Origin: Taxillus chinensis
Taxonomy: Eukaryota; Streptophyta; Magnoliopsida; Santalales; Loranthaceae
NCBI GenBank assembly: GCA_023512835.1
Contig: CM042090.1
Coordinates: forward strand, 20,434,356-20,498,355
Direction of reading: 5' to 3'
Length of the DNA: 64,000 nucleotides
Numbering within the stretch: position 1 is the first letter of the stretch; each line of letters begins with the position of its first letter. Below are positions 34,401-46,554 of this stretch, piece after piece. The notes beneath the pieces are model-generated. The model ran no database searches. It was not told the origin of the DNA and was given only the letters and a program-made list of their open reading frames with translations. The position numbers and the translations under genes are program-made.

Positions 34401-37400
34401 CAAAATTTATCTGAAAATTGCGATCCTACTTGGGTCTGATTTACATCTTTTCTATGTTAAAATCCCTTGGTTATTCTGCAATTTCTGTACCAACAATTGT
34501 ATTGCAAGGTATATTATAGGAAGCCATGCGCTCAAATTTCTTCACTTGCATGATTTGTATTTTCTGTGTGCAATAAACAAGTTTTTTGGGAGACTCTGGC
34601 TGCTTTATAGTCTTTTAAACATTAGCACTTCAAGTTTGGCAAGACTAATTTTCAATCTGTTTTTCCAGATCCTATTTTTTCATTCTCCCCATTGGCCATT
34701 CACACGAGAAATTTATTAGCTAATCCAAGATGCACTCTTGTTGTGCAGGTTAGTGCTGATGTTCACACATTTTAATATATTTGGGTTGGTAATTGTTTTC
34801 TATCTATGGATTTAATTGAAGGTTTGTCTCAGATACCTGGTGGGAGTGGATTGTCAAATGCCAGGGTAACAATATTTGGTGATGTCTTCCCCCTCACAGA
34901 AGATCAACAGGTGCTTGTATATTAATTTATTTTGTATTTCATGATTGTAAATCCAAATCTATGCTTTTTCTTTGTGCACATGACTCTGGAGGAAAATTTG
35001 GAATTCACTGTTCAGGCTGTTCCTATAAAGCAAACTGTTTATTAACTATTCCTTTAAAGTGAAGCAGTGAAATTGGTTTGTTGACTCAATTAAGCATTGT
35101 TGTTTGCTAGTATACTATGTGGGCAAAACTTTAAATAATTTTCTTTCATGAATCTGTTTCCCCATCCCATAGCATGTATTGAAGAAAACAAAATTTTCAT
35201 GATCACCGCACGTATTTCTAATTGGATTTCCTTATCAGTTGTCATAATTAAAGTGACAATTAATTTTATACTCTTTACCAGGACTGGGCTCATAAGCAGT
35301 ATATTGCCAAACACCATCAAGGGGCTTCCCAACAGTGGGGGAACTTTTACTACTTTCGAATGCAAACTATAAGGTTTGATAAGTTTAAGCGCATTAAATA
35401 GTTTATATTCAATCATGCATTCACTGCATTCCTTTTTCTATATGATTAGATTGACTAATGTCTGTAGTTGATCTCCTCTCATCCATGAGTTGCAAAAACA
35501 TGAAATGGATCTTGAGGTTTTTTTTAGGTTTGTAATATATTTATTACTAGGGAATTGGTCAGGAACTAGGAGCACTTTAGTTGAGCTGATAGAATTTTTT
35601 GGCTAAACTATTAGAAGACACTGCGAGCAAAACAGCAAAAAAATTTATGTCAAGTGAGAGAAGACCCAAAAACGTTTGTAACCATAATTTTAACTGTGAT
35701 CAATTAGTGATTTTATTTATTTATTTATTTTTTTTTGGTTGGGGTAGAAAAAAAGTTGCTGGAGAAAAAAATAAGAGGGAAATGGGGAATCAGTTTTGTG
35801 GAGGACTAGAGAGTTTTAAGATGTGCATGGCTTGAGGTTTTTGGAAACTATTGATGGATGAATAATAACCGGGCATGTTTGGTATTGTGATCGAAATTGA
35901 AATTAACATTAGATATTGATTAAACAAGTCCAATCTTGTGTTTGGTATATATTAGATTTTGAATATATCTAAGGGTAAATATATTCTCTTATTTATAAAA
36001 AAAGATTTTGAAGGGCTTCTGTCCTAAAATCAATTGGATATAGGAGAAGTTATCCTTAGATATTTATTAACCAATACTTGGACAAAAGTATTAAGTGATG
36101 AAATGCAAGTATGCAATCACCCAAGTAATAATGGACAAAAATTCTAGTTGATTCCACATAGACTTTAGCCAATTATCAGATTGAAAGCTAAAAGAATTAC
36201 TAGTGAGGACAAATGAATTAATAAGTGTAGGAATTATATTAAATTATCTCTAAGATAAAGTAAAAAGTAACTAACTAGTTTACATCATATTGATTTAGCA
36301 AATAAGATTGTAGGGTTTTATATTTCATTGGATGGCTTATAAATGTTTTGATTTCAAAGGTGATTAGGGATGTTTATTTTACCCAATTTGAAGGAAACAT
36401 GTCCCAAAATTAATGTGAAATATTCAATTTTTTAGGGTTTAGGGCGTGTAATGGCATCACTTGAAGAGAAATTATTAGGATATGGGGATGAGAAGGGTGA
36501 AGAGAACCCTACTTTGTTACGTAGATATTATTTTCTCTCCTTTAATTATATAATAAGTTAGATATATTTAATCATAATTTTTTATTATAATATCTTATAT
36601 AAAAATTACATTTAATGAGTTATGTAGAAAATTTTAAATTTTATGTATATAGATATTTATTATATATATATATATCATTTTATTAGATAAAAATATTCGT
36701 GATTGGGGTTATGATTACTCAATGAGTACTTTGACTACATAAAAATTCTCAATACTTGGGATGAGGATGTAAATGAATTTGACTTTTGAATATCCCCCCT
36801 CTCTCTTGTAGTTTTCGAAGCCTCCTCTCTCTGCATCGATTAGCCTCTTACGTCATTAATTGTCAAAGCCGCATACATCGTCAATCATTAAGGCCACCTC
36901 CTACTCGTCGTTGTCATCAACATTTCTCTTGTCGTTGACCGTCGTCGACACTTCTCTCGTCATTGATCGTCGAAGCCGCCTTCTCATCGTTTGTCATTGA
37001 AGTAGAGTGGTATCAACATCATCTGTTGTTTCTCCTCTCAAGACTTTCTCAACATTGCCTTTCTCTAGTGGCAGTGATGTCGATGGTCATAACTGCTTTG
37101 ATCAACCTGCATTGTCATTACTCTCAAACTCGTGTCATTGTGTCATCAGTTGTGATCTCTCTCTTTGTGCAAGTATGCAACACTTTGACTCAAGTTAATG
37201 TGCAATTTGTGTTTTTTTTCTCAATGCTTATTTGTGCTTATTTTTCAATTATAATATATATGTTGTTTTTTTAATTGTCAATATTTTTTTTTGGAAGTAT
37301 TTTTTTTCAATCATGTTTATTTTTAAAGAATGGTGGTTGAGGCAAAATTTTTTATTTTCAATATAAATTATATTTTATCATGAAAAATTAATTTGAATTT

Positions 37401-40400
37401 ATTGGATAAGATTTAATTTAATATTTTTAGTATAGTTTTACTATTCTAAAATTAATTTTGCATGATTTTCATTCCATATCATTTTTTTTTTGGTTCATCA
37501 TTGAGGTGCCTATCTCATTGTATGACTTAGGATCTGTTCTGTATCACCTTTCGTACTTTTGAACTTTGTTTGCTAGTGCATCGAATTGTGCTACTTTGAA
37601 CTTCCTCATTATTGTTACCATTCTTTGTTGAGGCAAGGATTGGGTCCCTGTGTGTGTTGCCTACTGATTGTAACGGAATTTTGTCCCTATGAATGCTTTG
37701 CTGGCTTGCTGCATTGTTGGTGCTGGAATTGATGATGGGGTGGCATTTGTTTCACCCCCTGCATCATCAAAGGAGCTCTAAACTTTGTGTTTGCAGCATT
37801 TGTTTTATTGTATTTGATTGTACATGAACAAAAGTCCAAAACTCCTAAGGATTGGATCGTGTATAAGTTTGGTTGTGAGTTTAGAAAAAATTGAGTTTTT
37901 TAGGGAACATATAAAACTGAGTAGTTTGCCGTAAGCTTGTAAAATGGCTATAGTGAAACCTTTCACAAATTGTAAAAGAGAGTGAACTAGCGGAAGGAGT
38001 CTCAAACCACTATAAATTTGTGTATGCATTGCTTGTTGATTTACATGTTTTTGCATTTAAGTATATAACTCTCAAAACTGGTATAAATTTGTGTATGTGT
38101 TGCTTGTTTTTGCATTTACTAACAAGGTTATTAATCGAAAAACATAATATAAGTATATAACTCCAAAACATTTAATTAATTGGAATAAACATCCAACTTA
38201 TACATTCAATCATCAATATAAATTTCTAGCGTGAGCTATTCTCACCCGCTATAGTCCACCGCTTAGGGACCTAACAGGGTTATTAATCCAAAAACATAAT
38301 ATAGCTCTCAAAACATTTAATTAATCAGAATAAACATTCAACTTACACATTCTATCATCAATATAAATTAAACTATTCATTGAAATATTCCAAATTCTCA
38401 ATTCTCATAAGAAATAATAATACAAAAATTAGTGTTTTGTACATCATTGGAAACAAAAGAAGCAGAAAACTAGATCAATTAATTAAGAATCAGGTTTGTC
38501 ACTTCCGTTGGACTGAACCATAATCTCTGGCTTCTGCCTCCATTCTTTGATCGTCTGCCTAATAATCCTTGGGAATGTTTTGAGAGCCATAACAGAGTTT
38601 TGTTTCTCTGTGTTATCCCCCCCTTTCTAGTTTGTTTTGAACATAAAAAATGGCTTTAATTATTACACTTTGCGTCGCTACACATCCTGCTGCAAAAATG
38701 CTCAGCTGCGGTGCAATTCTATGATGTGTGGAAAGCACGTTAAACAATAGGCACAATGTGCCAACTTTCTATGCAAAAAAAATGCATGGTCATGTGATTG
38801 ACTGTTTTAAGCCCTGTAGGCTTTGCTTGGTCATACATTTACTTATTGTCTATTTCCAACAGCTTTTCATTTATATACTTTTATTATCTTTTTGTTGGTA
38901 TCTTATGAGTAAACTCTTCCTGAATAAAAAAAGTTACACTCATTTTAAAATTATAACATTGTTCAGGCTCCTAAGTGATTTTCTTGAATATTCTCTATTT
39001 ATGCTCCATGGGTCACATTAGACATAAGTTTAGTGTTGGTGAAATGTAAATAGATTTATAGTAATGCTGAAAAAAATTTGAAATGAGATATTTGTTGTGT
39101 CATTGGAGTAGCTTCAATTGTACATAAAATGAGAGAGAATTACTCACGTGAGTTTGGTTATTTAAGACGTAGAATAAATGCACCAAGGAGGATAATGTCA
39201 CCTCATTTAGGCACCAAGGAATATATATATTCCATTTATGCTCATTTAGCTCCTTTGTCACCTTTTTGCTCCCGTGACATACTAGAACACACAATTAAGG
39301 CATGTAAGACAATAATAACAACAAAACCCTCGAACAAGCACAAATTGATAAGAATTCAGATGAAAATGTTTTTATAAAATAATTTACATTAGTCAAAATT
39401 TAAATATATATGAATGAAAATCAACTCTCCCTGGGGGTGGAAATTGGAAAGGACATGCCTTTGGTGGTTTTGGTAGGAATTGAAACAGGAGAGGTTTATT
39501 TGAAATATTATCTTCTTGCACCTGAAACCTCATTTCTTGAACTAAACATGCTTTGCCAGATCAATGTGGGAATATCTTTCAAAGTTGGATTTTTTTTATT
39601 CAACTTTATGATAATATAATATATTTGTGTTTATATTTATTAAAAATAAATTTAAAATACGAAAGTCATCGTTTTACCTTCTAGACATCAGATGGTCTCC
39701 TGTCCAATACCGTCCAACATCTTGTACGCCCTTGTATTGCATAAAAGGAGGTGTTTCTACATGGAACTCATCCATCAATTAATTTCATTGTTGAACTAGT
39801 GACATTTATTTTATTGGGGGCTTTGGGACGGTTGCGTGGGTCGATGTCAAGGAGTATGAGGCTCTTACACCTGATAAAATTGCAGTTGATGGAGGCGAGC
39901 AAAATTTGAAGGTAATTTTTTTTTATTTTCAGTTGTCAAAAATATGCATAAAAGATCTATCTCATGGCTGCATGCACTGATGTGTTTTTTGTGAAGCGTA
40001 TTCTATTTTGGAGCTCAGATATGTGCATTTTATATATTTAATAGGAACTTAATTTGATATTCTCGAGACCCTTGAAAGAGCTCTTATCAACTGAAACTGA
40101 TATAGACGATGCTGCTCTTATATCAATAGATAGCAGAGGAACTGATGTCCGCGTTCGTCAAGGTGCCCAGGTATCCCTCTTACTAGCACTTCCTAGTATT
40201 AATGTTAAGGTTTGATATAGGTTTTAGATAATGGATAGCATTAGTGCCCAGGTAGGAGCTCATTCATCTAGCTTTTACCTGAGAGGAGAATGTTTGGGTA
40301 GGTTTTAGGTAAGAAATGTGGAATTGAGTTTTCAGGTGGAAGCATCACTTGGCCTATGTAGGAAAACCCAGCATCTAAGTCTAATAAATTTCCACTAATT

Positions 40401-40745
40401 GCCTATAAAATGACTTCATTTTATTATGCAACATGTCCTACAGAATTGAAATTTCCAGCTATTTTATGTACCTGTCTACTGCATGTGCCTTTTTTTTCCT
40501 CTTAAAACCTGCATATTGTCTATTAACTATGGGATAAAAGGCTTAAAGCAAAATTCAAATTTGAAGAAGTAATACCTGCAAATTCTTCTCACGGACGTGT
40601 TTTTGTAAGAATTCAGTTATTGTGTCTTATTCAGTTCAACGTACAAAGGCTACCATTTGAGGAAGGGCATGCTGTTGAAACACTCGAGGAGGCCAAGATA
40701 GCACTTCAGAAAATAATTGATAAAGGTCATGCCCAATTTTCATAA
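31468..40745 (+). CDS. FMN-binding split-barrel (pyridoxamine 5'-phosphate oxidase-like) protein, At1g51560-like, nine exons
   Basis: Exons that join in phase: 31468-31773, 32478-32688, 32905-33007, 34669-34748, 34833-34910, 35282-35373, 39800-39911, 40045-40170 and 40635-40745 (TAA). About 405 residues. Exon 1 is rich in Ser and Arg, like a plastid transit peptide. Exon 3 gives RFAHLCTVMSQMHHRREGYP then FGSLVDFAPD; exon 4 PLAIHTRNLLANPRCTLVVQ; exon 5 IPGGSGLSNARVTIFGDVFP; exon 7 DIYFIGGFGTVAWVDVKEYE; exon 9 FNVQRLPFEEGHAVETLEEA. This is the split-barrel flavin-binding fold of plant PNPOx-family/HugZ-like proteins; the exact reaction is not established. Exon 2 is one base too long: a G7 run at 32570-32576 or a nearby gap puts GGWDKGRAL and FRTPISGGVQSA in different frames. 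Exon 1/2 boundaries are the least certain. Intron 6 is 4.4 kb. The gene is divergent from the F-box gene, as its homologue is in Arabidopsis to my recollection. Confidence 0.88.
33105..33450. repeat. Direct repeat pair of about 90 bp in PNPOx-like intron 3
   Basis: TTAGAGTYTCACATTGAAGA followed by AGTTAYCAACC and TATAGATTTAAGGATAGTYT occurs at about 33105 and 33349. The copies are about 245 bp apart. The composition resembles a degraded LTR, but no termini are clear. Confidence 0.7.
38010..38370. repeat. Two overlapping sets of direct repeats in PNPOx-like intron 6
   Basis: TATAAATTTGTGTATGYRTT and GCTTGTT repeat at about 38010 and 38080. A longer ~100-bp unit (AACARGGTTATTAATC...AAACATTTAATTAAT...CATCAATATAAATT) repeats at about 38123-38222 and 38275-38369. 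Confidence 0.75.
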
Positions 40746-41632
40746 AGCGAGTCCGTTAAAAATCCATTGGATAATTGTGAAGACTGAAGCGAGTTTTTGG
40801 TTTTATAATACCTACTGTTCTCTTCTACATTGATGTGCGCGAGATTGGTTAAGTTTATAAAATAATAAGCTTATAAAGAGTTTGTTACTTTTTCTAAAAT
40901 AAAGTACTTGTTTTTGTATATGTAGGAAAAAATATTTAGATAGTACAATGCTTGTATAAATTTATATTTAGATAGTAAAGTGCTTGTGATATATATGCAG
41001 ATAAAATGATCATTTAAGAATAAATTTGATATAGCTTTAAGGGTGTAATAGAATTTTCATTATGTAGTTTTTAATTAATCGTAAGCTATAAGTTGGTGAC
41101 TAAACATTTAAAAGAAAGACAATTTTGGCTTTTTTGGGTGCTTATGGGATAATTTAAACTCTGCAAAAAATGGTCAATTCAGGCTTTGACTTAATGGAAT
41201 TATAGATGGTGCCAAGTAGAAATGCAACTTTGAATCTAGAGCAAAAGTTTTGTTTTTTCTTTTCCACTTTTGTGAGTGTTTTTTTATATTAATTAATAGG
41301 ATTTAAAAATATTTTTAAAATAAAAATAAGTTACGAAGTTAATAACTCATATCTGTAGCCCTGGATCCACAAACATCCTCTTGGCGCTCTCTGCATCAGG
41401 TGGTGAACTTCAGACCTGAGCACCCCTCTCAAGTTCTTTCTCTGCAGGCATATTAGCATAGCTTTGGTTGCGATCAAGATGAAAGGAGGTTTCATCAATA
41501 ATGCGGATACAACAAACGCCATTCCCCAAAATAAGCTGATACATGTCAATATATCCGAAAACAAGCAAACTTCCAATAATCATACAAAGATGCTACATAA
41601 AATGAAATTGAGACATGGAATCAACGTTGGCT
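40746..41632. other. Region downstream of the PNPOx-like gene, no gene supported
   Basis: AT-rich 3' flank to about 41330. A more balanced patch at 41340-41600 is open on the minus strand and has membrane-protein-like hydrophobic runs. I recognise no family there, so I leave it uncalled. Confidence 0.45.
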
Positions 41633-42079
41633 TGTTTGGCATCCGTTTTTATTTTTTGTTTTCTGAAATAAGTTATTTTCGATTACAGAAAAATGAAAAC
41701 ACATTTAGGCTGTTTTTATTTTGTTGTACTCTGTACGTAAGTGTTTTCCGATGAACGCCGTTGCTTATCGCCCCCGCTCGGCTAACCCAGCGCAGCGGCA
41801 TCCCCTGACTCCTCGCGCGTGCCATCCCCTCCCCCCCCCAGTGTGATCCCCTCCCCGCGCGACATCCCCTCCCCCCGGCGTGTGATCCCCAATGCAGCGG
41901 CATATCCTGGCCTACACTGGCATCGGCATCCTGGCCTCCCCCAGCGCGTTCTGTGCGTGATCCGGCTGTGATGCCCCACATTATGGTGACGCCCTCCCGT
42001 TACACGACCTCCATGGTAGCTGCACGACCTCAACAAAAAAACGAAAACAAAAACAAAAACGAAAAACTCTGACCAAACA
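41633..42079. mobile_element. Candidate non-autonomous element with a GC-rich core
   Basis: The left end TGTTTGGCATCCGTTTTTA and the right end AAAAACTCTGACCAAACA are imperfect inverted repeats. The subterminal regions are T-rich on the left (TTTTTTGTTTTC) and A-rich on the right (four AAAACG/AAAACA units). The core at about 41757-42010 is strongly GC-rich (GGCATCCCCTGACTCC and similar). No clear target duplication is visible. Confidence 0.4.
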
Positions 42080-42491
42080 ATGATTTGTTCTCGGTTTAAC
42101 AAAAAAATAATTTTTAATTATAATTTTTAAAATTAATTTTTGAAAAAAAAAAACCATGACCAAATATTTGCTAATAGCAAAAAATGCACCAACGAAAGTA
42201 ACTAGTAACTTAAAAAGGGCAGTTCAAAGCCGCACTAAACTATTTAAAATTTAAATCCACAGGGAAAAAAAGTTTTCAGGTAAAGAATCCTAGCACCTAA
42301 AACCCAAAAACCCAACAATTCTAACAATTTTAACAATCGCGAGCCAGCCGATTGAGCCTCGTATCCCCAACATTTATAAAGCAACTGAACACGCCCAAAA
42401 ACACAAGTAGAAGGCCATCGACAATCATTAACATACCTGGCCGGACGAGGATTTGGGGTAAGCTCGACAAATTTAGGTTTTTTTTTTTTAA

Positions 42492-42969
42492 TTTGGAAAC
42501 GGTTGCTTTGGTTTGGAACTCAGAGCAAGCAATTATGAAAAGGGCAGCCGGCGGCCCAGGTCTTCTCCGTATGCGACGTAACGTAAAGGGTGAGAATGTG
42601 TCTCGAATCTGGATTTTGTGAGTGCATTCATACGACGCCGTATCAATCTCCCATGATACGTATCGACACGTATCAACACGTATCAATTACCTACTCCGGA
42701 TTCGTCTCTGCCCTGTACTCGTCTTCCTCCCCTTCGCTGGAGCTTGCCGGACATAGCTCGCTGGATTCGCCTCTCCCCTTCTTCATTCTCAACGTATTCG
42801 CCCTTCCTCCCCTTCTTCGTTTCTCCTCTTGTCCAGATTCAAGATAAGTCATATCATCTCTCCTTTATAGCACAAGTGATTCTAGGTATCTTTTTAAGTT
42901 GAGTTTATAATTTCAATTATTGGTTGAGATGAGTTGAATTTACGATGTAATTTTCTAAGGCCTTTAGGA
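42492..42969 (+). repeat. Left arm of an inverted repeat around SRR1 (SRR1 upstream and 5' UTR region)
   Basis: It matches the reverse complement of 44807-45268 along its length, about 75% by eye. Shared blocks include GCTTTGGTTTRGAA, ATTTTGTGAGTGCA, CTCCCCTTCTTCGTTTCTCC and TATAATTTCAATTATTG. It lies 0.44-0.92 kb upstream of the SRR1 start and probably includes its promoter and leader. Confidence 0.85.
42658..42684. promoter_or_regulatory. Three ACGTATC repeats at exact 10-bp spacing upstream of SRR1
   Basis: ACGTATC starts at 42658, 42668 and 42678; the second and third are CACGTATC. ACGT cores bind bZIP and bHLH factors, and one helical turn separates the copies. The inverted arm downstream of SRR1 lacks the cluster. 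A regulatory role is inference. Confidence 0.35.
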
Positions 42970-43044
42970 AAATCAATTTGGCTCTACGGCAAGCATGTTC
43001 TTGGGTTTCATGTAATTTTCTATGATTCTAGGTTTTGAGTTCTT

Positions 43045-43066
43045 TTATATATATATATATATATAT
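43045..43066. repeat. (TA)n microsatellite upstream of SRR1
   Basis: About eleven TA units lie between the left inverted-repeat arm and the SRR1 start. Confidence 0.8.
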
Positions 43067-43407
43067 TACTTGGGTTTTGAAGGGTGAAAAAAAATAGTTT
43101 GGAATATTTGACAATGAAATGAGTGCTTGGTTTTGTTTTTGTTTTTGTTTTTGTTAGTTTGGGCTTCATAATTGTCTGATTTTTAGCTACATTATATTGC
43201 TGCATGACAGGCACAAAAATTAAAGACTTGTATTAACTTGGATCCGGTTTTCATCAACCAAATCTAACCCGCTGGAAATTAACCTTCCTCTAATAGGGAT
43301 GGGACTTTGTTAGCATTTGGAAATATGCATTGTTGATTTCATATAAACACACCTAGCCTTCAGTTCACTTCAGTAATATAAAAAGGAGTGAAAATTTCAT
43401 TGGGTTA

Positions 43408-44283
43408 ATGGATGCTTCTCCTAAAACACTTGCACCTGAAAATCCTAGCCTGACTGGGGACTGGACAGTTGTTGTACCTCGTCGGTACCGTGGCAAACTG
43501 AGGAAGAGTCTCCCCAGTAGAATCAAATTTTCAGAACAGGACCAAGACCAACAGTGGGCTCCAACTGACCATGGAAACTATCCTGACAGAGAGTCAAAAC
43601 TGATGCAAAAGATGCTCATCTCTCTGAGGAAGCTCGAGGACTCGCGATTCTATGGAGCTTTTTTGAACCAGTTGCAGGCCCCAACAATCATGAATTCTTT
43701 AATAAGAGTGTTGGGATTCGAGTCAACAATGCAAATGGTGGTGTATGGAATTGGTAGCATTGAATCATATGAAACGCCAAGGCTGCAACTGAGCCTGGCA
43801 ATCTTGATGAAGAGAAAGTTCAGCTGGATTGGAGAAGTAGAGGTTTTTGATCCGATTCTATCAACAACAGAAATTGGGGTTTTGAGGTCTCTTGGTTGCT
43901 CGGTCTTATCAATAAATGAGCGGGGTCAGCGGCAGGCTTCAAGGCCAACAATGTTTTTCATGCCACATTGTGAAGTTGAGTTACACAACAACCTCTTGCT
44001 GGCAAACTGGAGAGTGAACTTTCTGAAACAGATTGCTTTGTTGGGGAACAGCTTTGAGGCGTATGAACGACATGCAGCTGAGTTCAAGAACTCTGTTGTG
44101 GCTGATTCAGGCAACCATGTCCTGGCCGCTCAGAGGTTCACTAAGGAGGCCAAGATTGATGTCATTACAGAGGACTATTTCGGAGCATTTCATGATCTGA
44201 GCTGGCATTTCTTCAACCCTGCTTGTGAGACAGAGTTGCATCATACACTGGAGAATGCTGAGCGGGGATTTAGAACAGAATGA
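43408..44283 (+). CDS. SRR1: SRR1 (SENSITIVITY TO RED LIGHT REDUCED 1) protein
   Basis: This intact 291-codon frame begins MDASPKTLAPENP. It has the N-terminal DWTVVVPRRYRGKLRK block found in plant SRR1, then the SRR1 domain: LMQKMLISLRKLEDSRFYG, MQMVVYGIGSIESYETPRLQ, LSLAILMKRKFSWIGEVEVF, DPILSTTEIGVLRSLGCSVL, FFMPHCEVELHNNLLLANW and ALLGNSFEAYE, ending DYFGAFHDLSWHFF. Order, length and motifs fit the family closely. In Arabidopsis SRR1 acts in phytochrome B-dependent and independent signalling, the circadian clock and flowering time; its biochemistry is unresolved. A CAG acceptor-like site at about 43373 and AAG/GT-like sites near 42845-42890 allow a 5' UTR intron. It sits between two arms of an inverted repeat that copies its own upstream region. 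Confidence 0.95.
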   Translation: MDASPKTLAPENPSLTGDWTVVVPRRYRGKLRKSLPSRIKFSEQDQDQQWAPTDHGNYPDRESKLMQKMLISLRKLEDSRFYGAFLNQLQAPTIMNSLIRVLGFESTMQMVVYGIGSIESYETPRLQLSLAILMKRKFSWIGEVEVFDPILSTTEIGVLRSLGCSVLSINERGQRQASRPTMFFMPHCEVELHNNLLLANWRVNFLKQIALLGNSFEAYERHAAEFKNSVVADSGNHVLAAQRFTKEAKIDVITEDYFGAFHDLSWHFFNPACETELHHTLENAERGFRTE

Positions 44284-44806
44284 AACAGCGTTGTTTATTA
44301 ATTTTTGAGGTTGGAACTGTTTTATTGTTTCAGTTGTTTTCTTACATGGATGCCTGAAAAAACTTAGTCCACATAACAAAAATGTGGGATTAACATAAGG
44401 ATAGGCAATTGGTGATCTGAATATCATACTTGAGTGAATACAGTTGTGTTGGTAGGCATTGTAGCACTGCTTATAGGCCTTGTGTTTTCTTCCGCTTTCT
44501 CCATCAACTTGTACACGAAAATGGGCATACCTTTCTCAACTAGAAAAGAAGTTCTGGACACGGGAATATTTATCGTCAATTGATCATTTATTTCATAAAG
44601 GCTTTATTTATTAAACGGTTATATCAAAGTGGGGCATTTAGTAAGTTGAATCAGTATCTCAATACCTCTTAACTTGGTTGAATATAGGTAAGTTTCTAAC
44701 TGTTCCATTTTTGGTGTAAAGTAACGCATGTCCAATATCAGTACTGTTTTTCTATGCTTTTGGATTTTTAAATTATTTATGGCTGTCCATGAAAAGGAAA
44801 ATTACA
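44284..44806. other. 3' flank of SRR1
   Basis: The 3' untranslated region of SRR1 is expected here. No other feature is seen. Confidence 0.5.
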
Positions 44807-45268
44807 TTCCTAAAGGCAATATAAATTTACAGTGTAAGTTCAACTCATCTCAAACAATAATTGAAATTATACCAAGAATCACTATAAAGGAGTGATACCT
44901 TGAATTTGGCCAAGAGGAGAAACGAAGAAGGGGAGGAAAATATGAATCCGGAGAGAATGAAGAAGGGAAGGAAGAGGCGAATCCAAGTAAGCTATGTTCG
45001 GCAATCTCTAGTAAAGGGGAAGAAGATGAGTAGAATTTGGAGTAGCTGACAGTGAAGGCAAATCACCAAAACGATCCTTTTATTACCATGGGAGATGCTC
45101 GTATAAGAGTTGATTGATACAATGTCGTATGGGTGCACTCACAAAATTTAGATCCGAGAGACATTCTTAATCTTTATGTTTCATCGCATATGGAGAAAAC
45201 CTTCACTATCAGCTATCCTTTTGATAATTGCTTCTTCTGAATTCTAAACCAAAGCGTCAGTTTCCAAA
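44807..45268 (-). repeat. Right arm of the inverted repeat (inverted copy of the SRR1 upstream region)
   Basis: In reverse complement this copies 42492-42969, including the pyrimidine-rich CTTCCCTTCTTCATTCTC and CTCCCCTTCTTCGTTTCTCC blocks and a sequence that could be a donor (TTCAAG/GTATCA). It starts 0.52 kb after the SRR1 stop and points back at SRR1. Confidence 0.85.
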
Positions 45269-45787
45269 CAACACCCCCTCTTTAATTGAATGATTGAAGT
45301 TGATTATTAGCTTTATTTTTATACCTATGTTTTTAGTGCTCTTTTAATATCTGGACACATGATAATAGCCTGGGTTCAGAAGATAGACTAGAGGTGAATG
45401 TGGGTATAGCAACTCAAAAAGTGTTTTTTCAGTCATTTTGCCTTTACTCGCGGTGATCTAATATGATAAGTGTTGTTTTTTATTGTAAGAAAATAGATGG
45501 TGTGGTTTGTACTGTTTTAAATTAATGTGTATGCAAGTCAAAAATGTAGAATTTTGAAGTCCGATCAAACTCTCAACGCCACTAAAATATTAGCTACTAG
45601 ATTTTACTTATTAACTTTACATTCGAGTAACCTATCAAATACTGTGTAGAAAAAACATGGGCATTTGTAGGACAGTGGTGGGTAATGTTTGCAAAATTTT
45701 GATGCCCGATGAACTATCTTGGACTTATAAGTACACTTTAAGTACCATCTATGAGCTGACAAGTGATTTATATATATATATATATAG

Positions 45788-45893
45788 AGGGCTGATATAT
45801 GAAAAAGGAGAGCAGCTCTCTGAGCAGCTTTATTCATAACCCTTAACCCTTAGATCTCATTTAAAATCATCCAAAAGGCTATAATTAAATATT
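45788..45893 (+). repeat. Left terminal inverted repeat of the Mutator-like element
   Basis: It pairs with 60841-60947. A third, direct-orientation copy of this end lies at 46729-46815. Confidence 0.75.
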
Positions 45894-46196
45894 GATTTTT
45901 TAAAATACCTAATAAATAAAAGGAGATTTTTGCATGGTGTCGTTGGGTCGCTCCGTCACCTGCTCCAGTGCTCCTTCAACGCTTCTTCTCCCCCTCCCAT
46001 GATTTCCACTGCATTAACCCCCTCCCCTACCTCCAGTTGTTTTGCTTGTCCCGCCTCTTGCCTCCGTCGACGTTGGCGGTAAGGTTTTTCCATCAAAACT
46101 TACTTGTTTTTTAAAAAATTATTTTGGGCATTTAACCCTCTCGCCCAGCCTCATGCCTCCGTTGGGGGTTTTTGGGAAGTTAATTCATTGATCTTT

Positions 46197-46210
46197 GGGG
46201 GGGGGGGGGT
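46197..46210. repeat. G14 homopolymer
   Basis: Fourteen G residues; the matching position in the second copy of this region (about 47030) is a T run. Confidence 0.8.
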
Positions 46211-46554
46211 TGTCCTTATTGTTCTTGCATCGCCTCTTGTTTTTTGGGTTGAATAAGTTGTTTGTAATTATATATATATGAGCAAACTGGTTTAATTACC
46301 TGTTGAACAACAATGTTTTATCTGAAGTTTGGGATTTGCTGTCTCCTTTTGGTCCAGACTCTGATTCTTCGAACAAATGGATAAAACTTACCTTCAACTC
46401 AGAGTTATAAGAAATTTCTTGTATTTTCCAGAAAAAATCATGTTTTTTTTTCCAGCTTTCTAAAATCTGAAAAATTAGCTTCTAACTTTAATTTCAGTCC
46501 CCCTTCAACTCCATGAGAGTGCACTTTGATTGATTAGTACCATCAATGTGGCAT

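Noticed and set aside
36780..37270. GC-richer TCGTC/TCATC-rich patch with open frames in PNPOx-like intron 6
   Set aside because: Simple trinucleotide-like composition, no domain, no clear terminal repeats.
39410..39619. 69-codon frame in PNPOx-like intron 6
   Set aside because: Short, isolated, no recognised motif.
41331..41576. Hydrophobic 81-codon minus-strand frame resembling a membrane protein exon
   Set aside because: No family match, no convincing splice sites or neighbouring exons.
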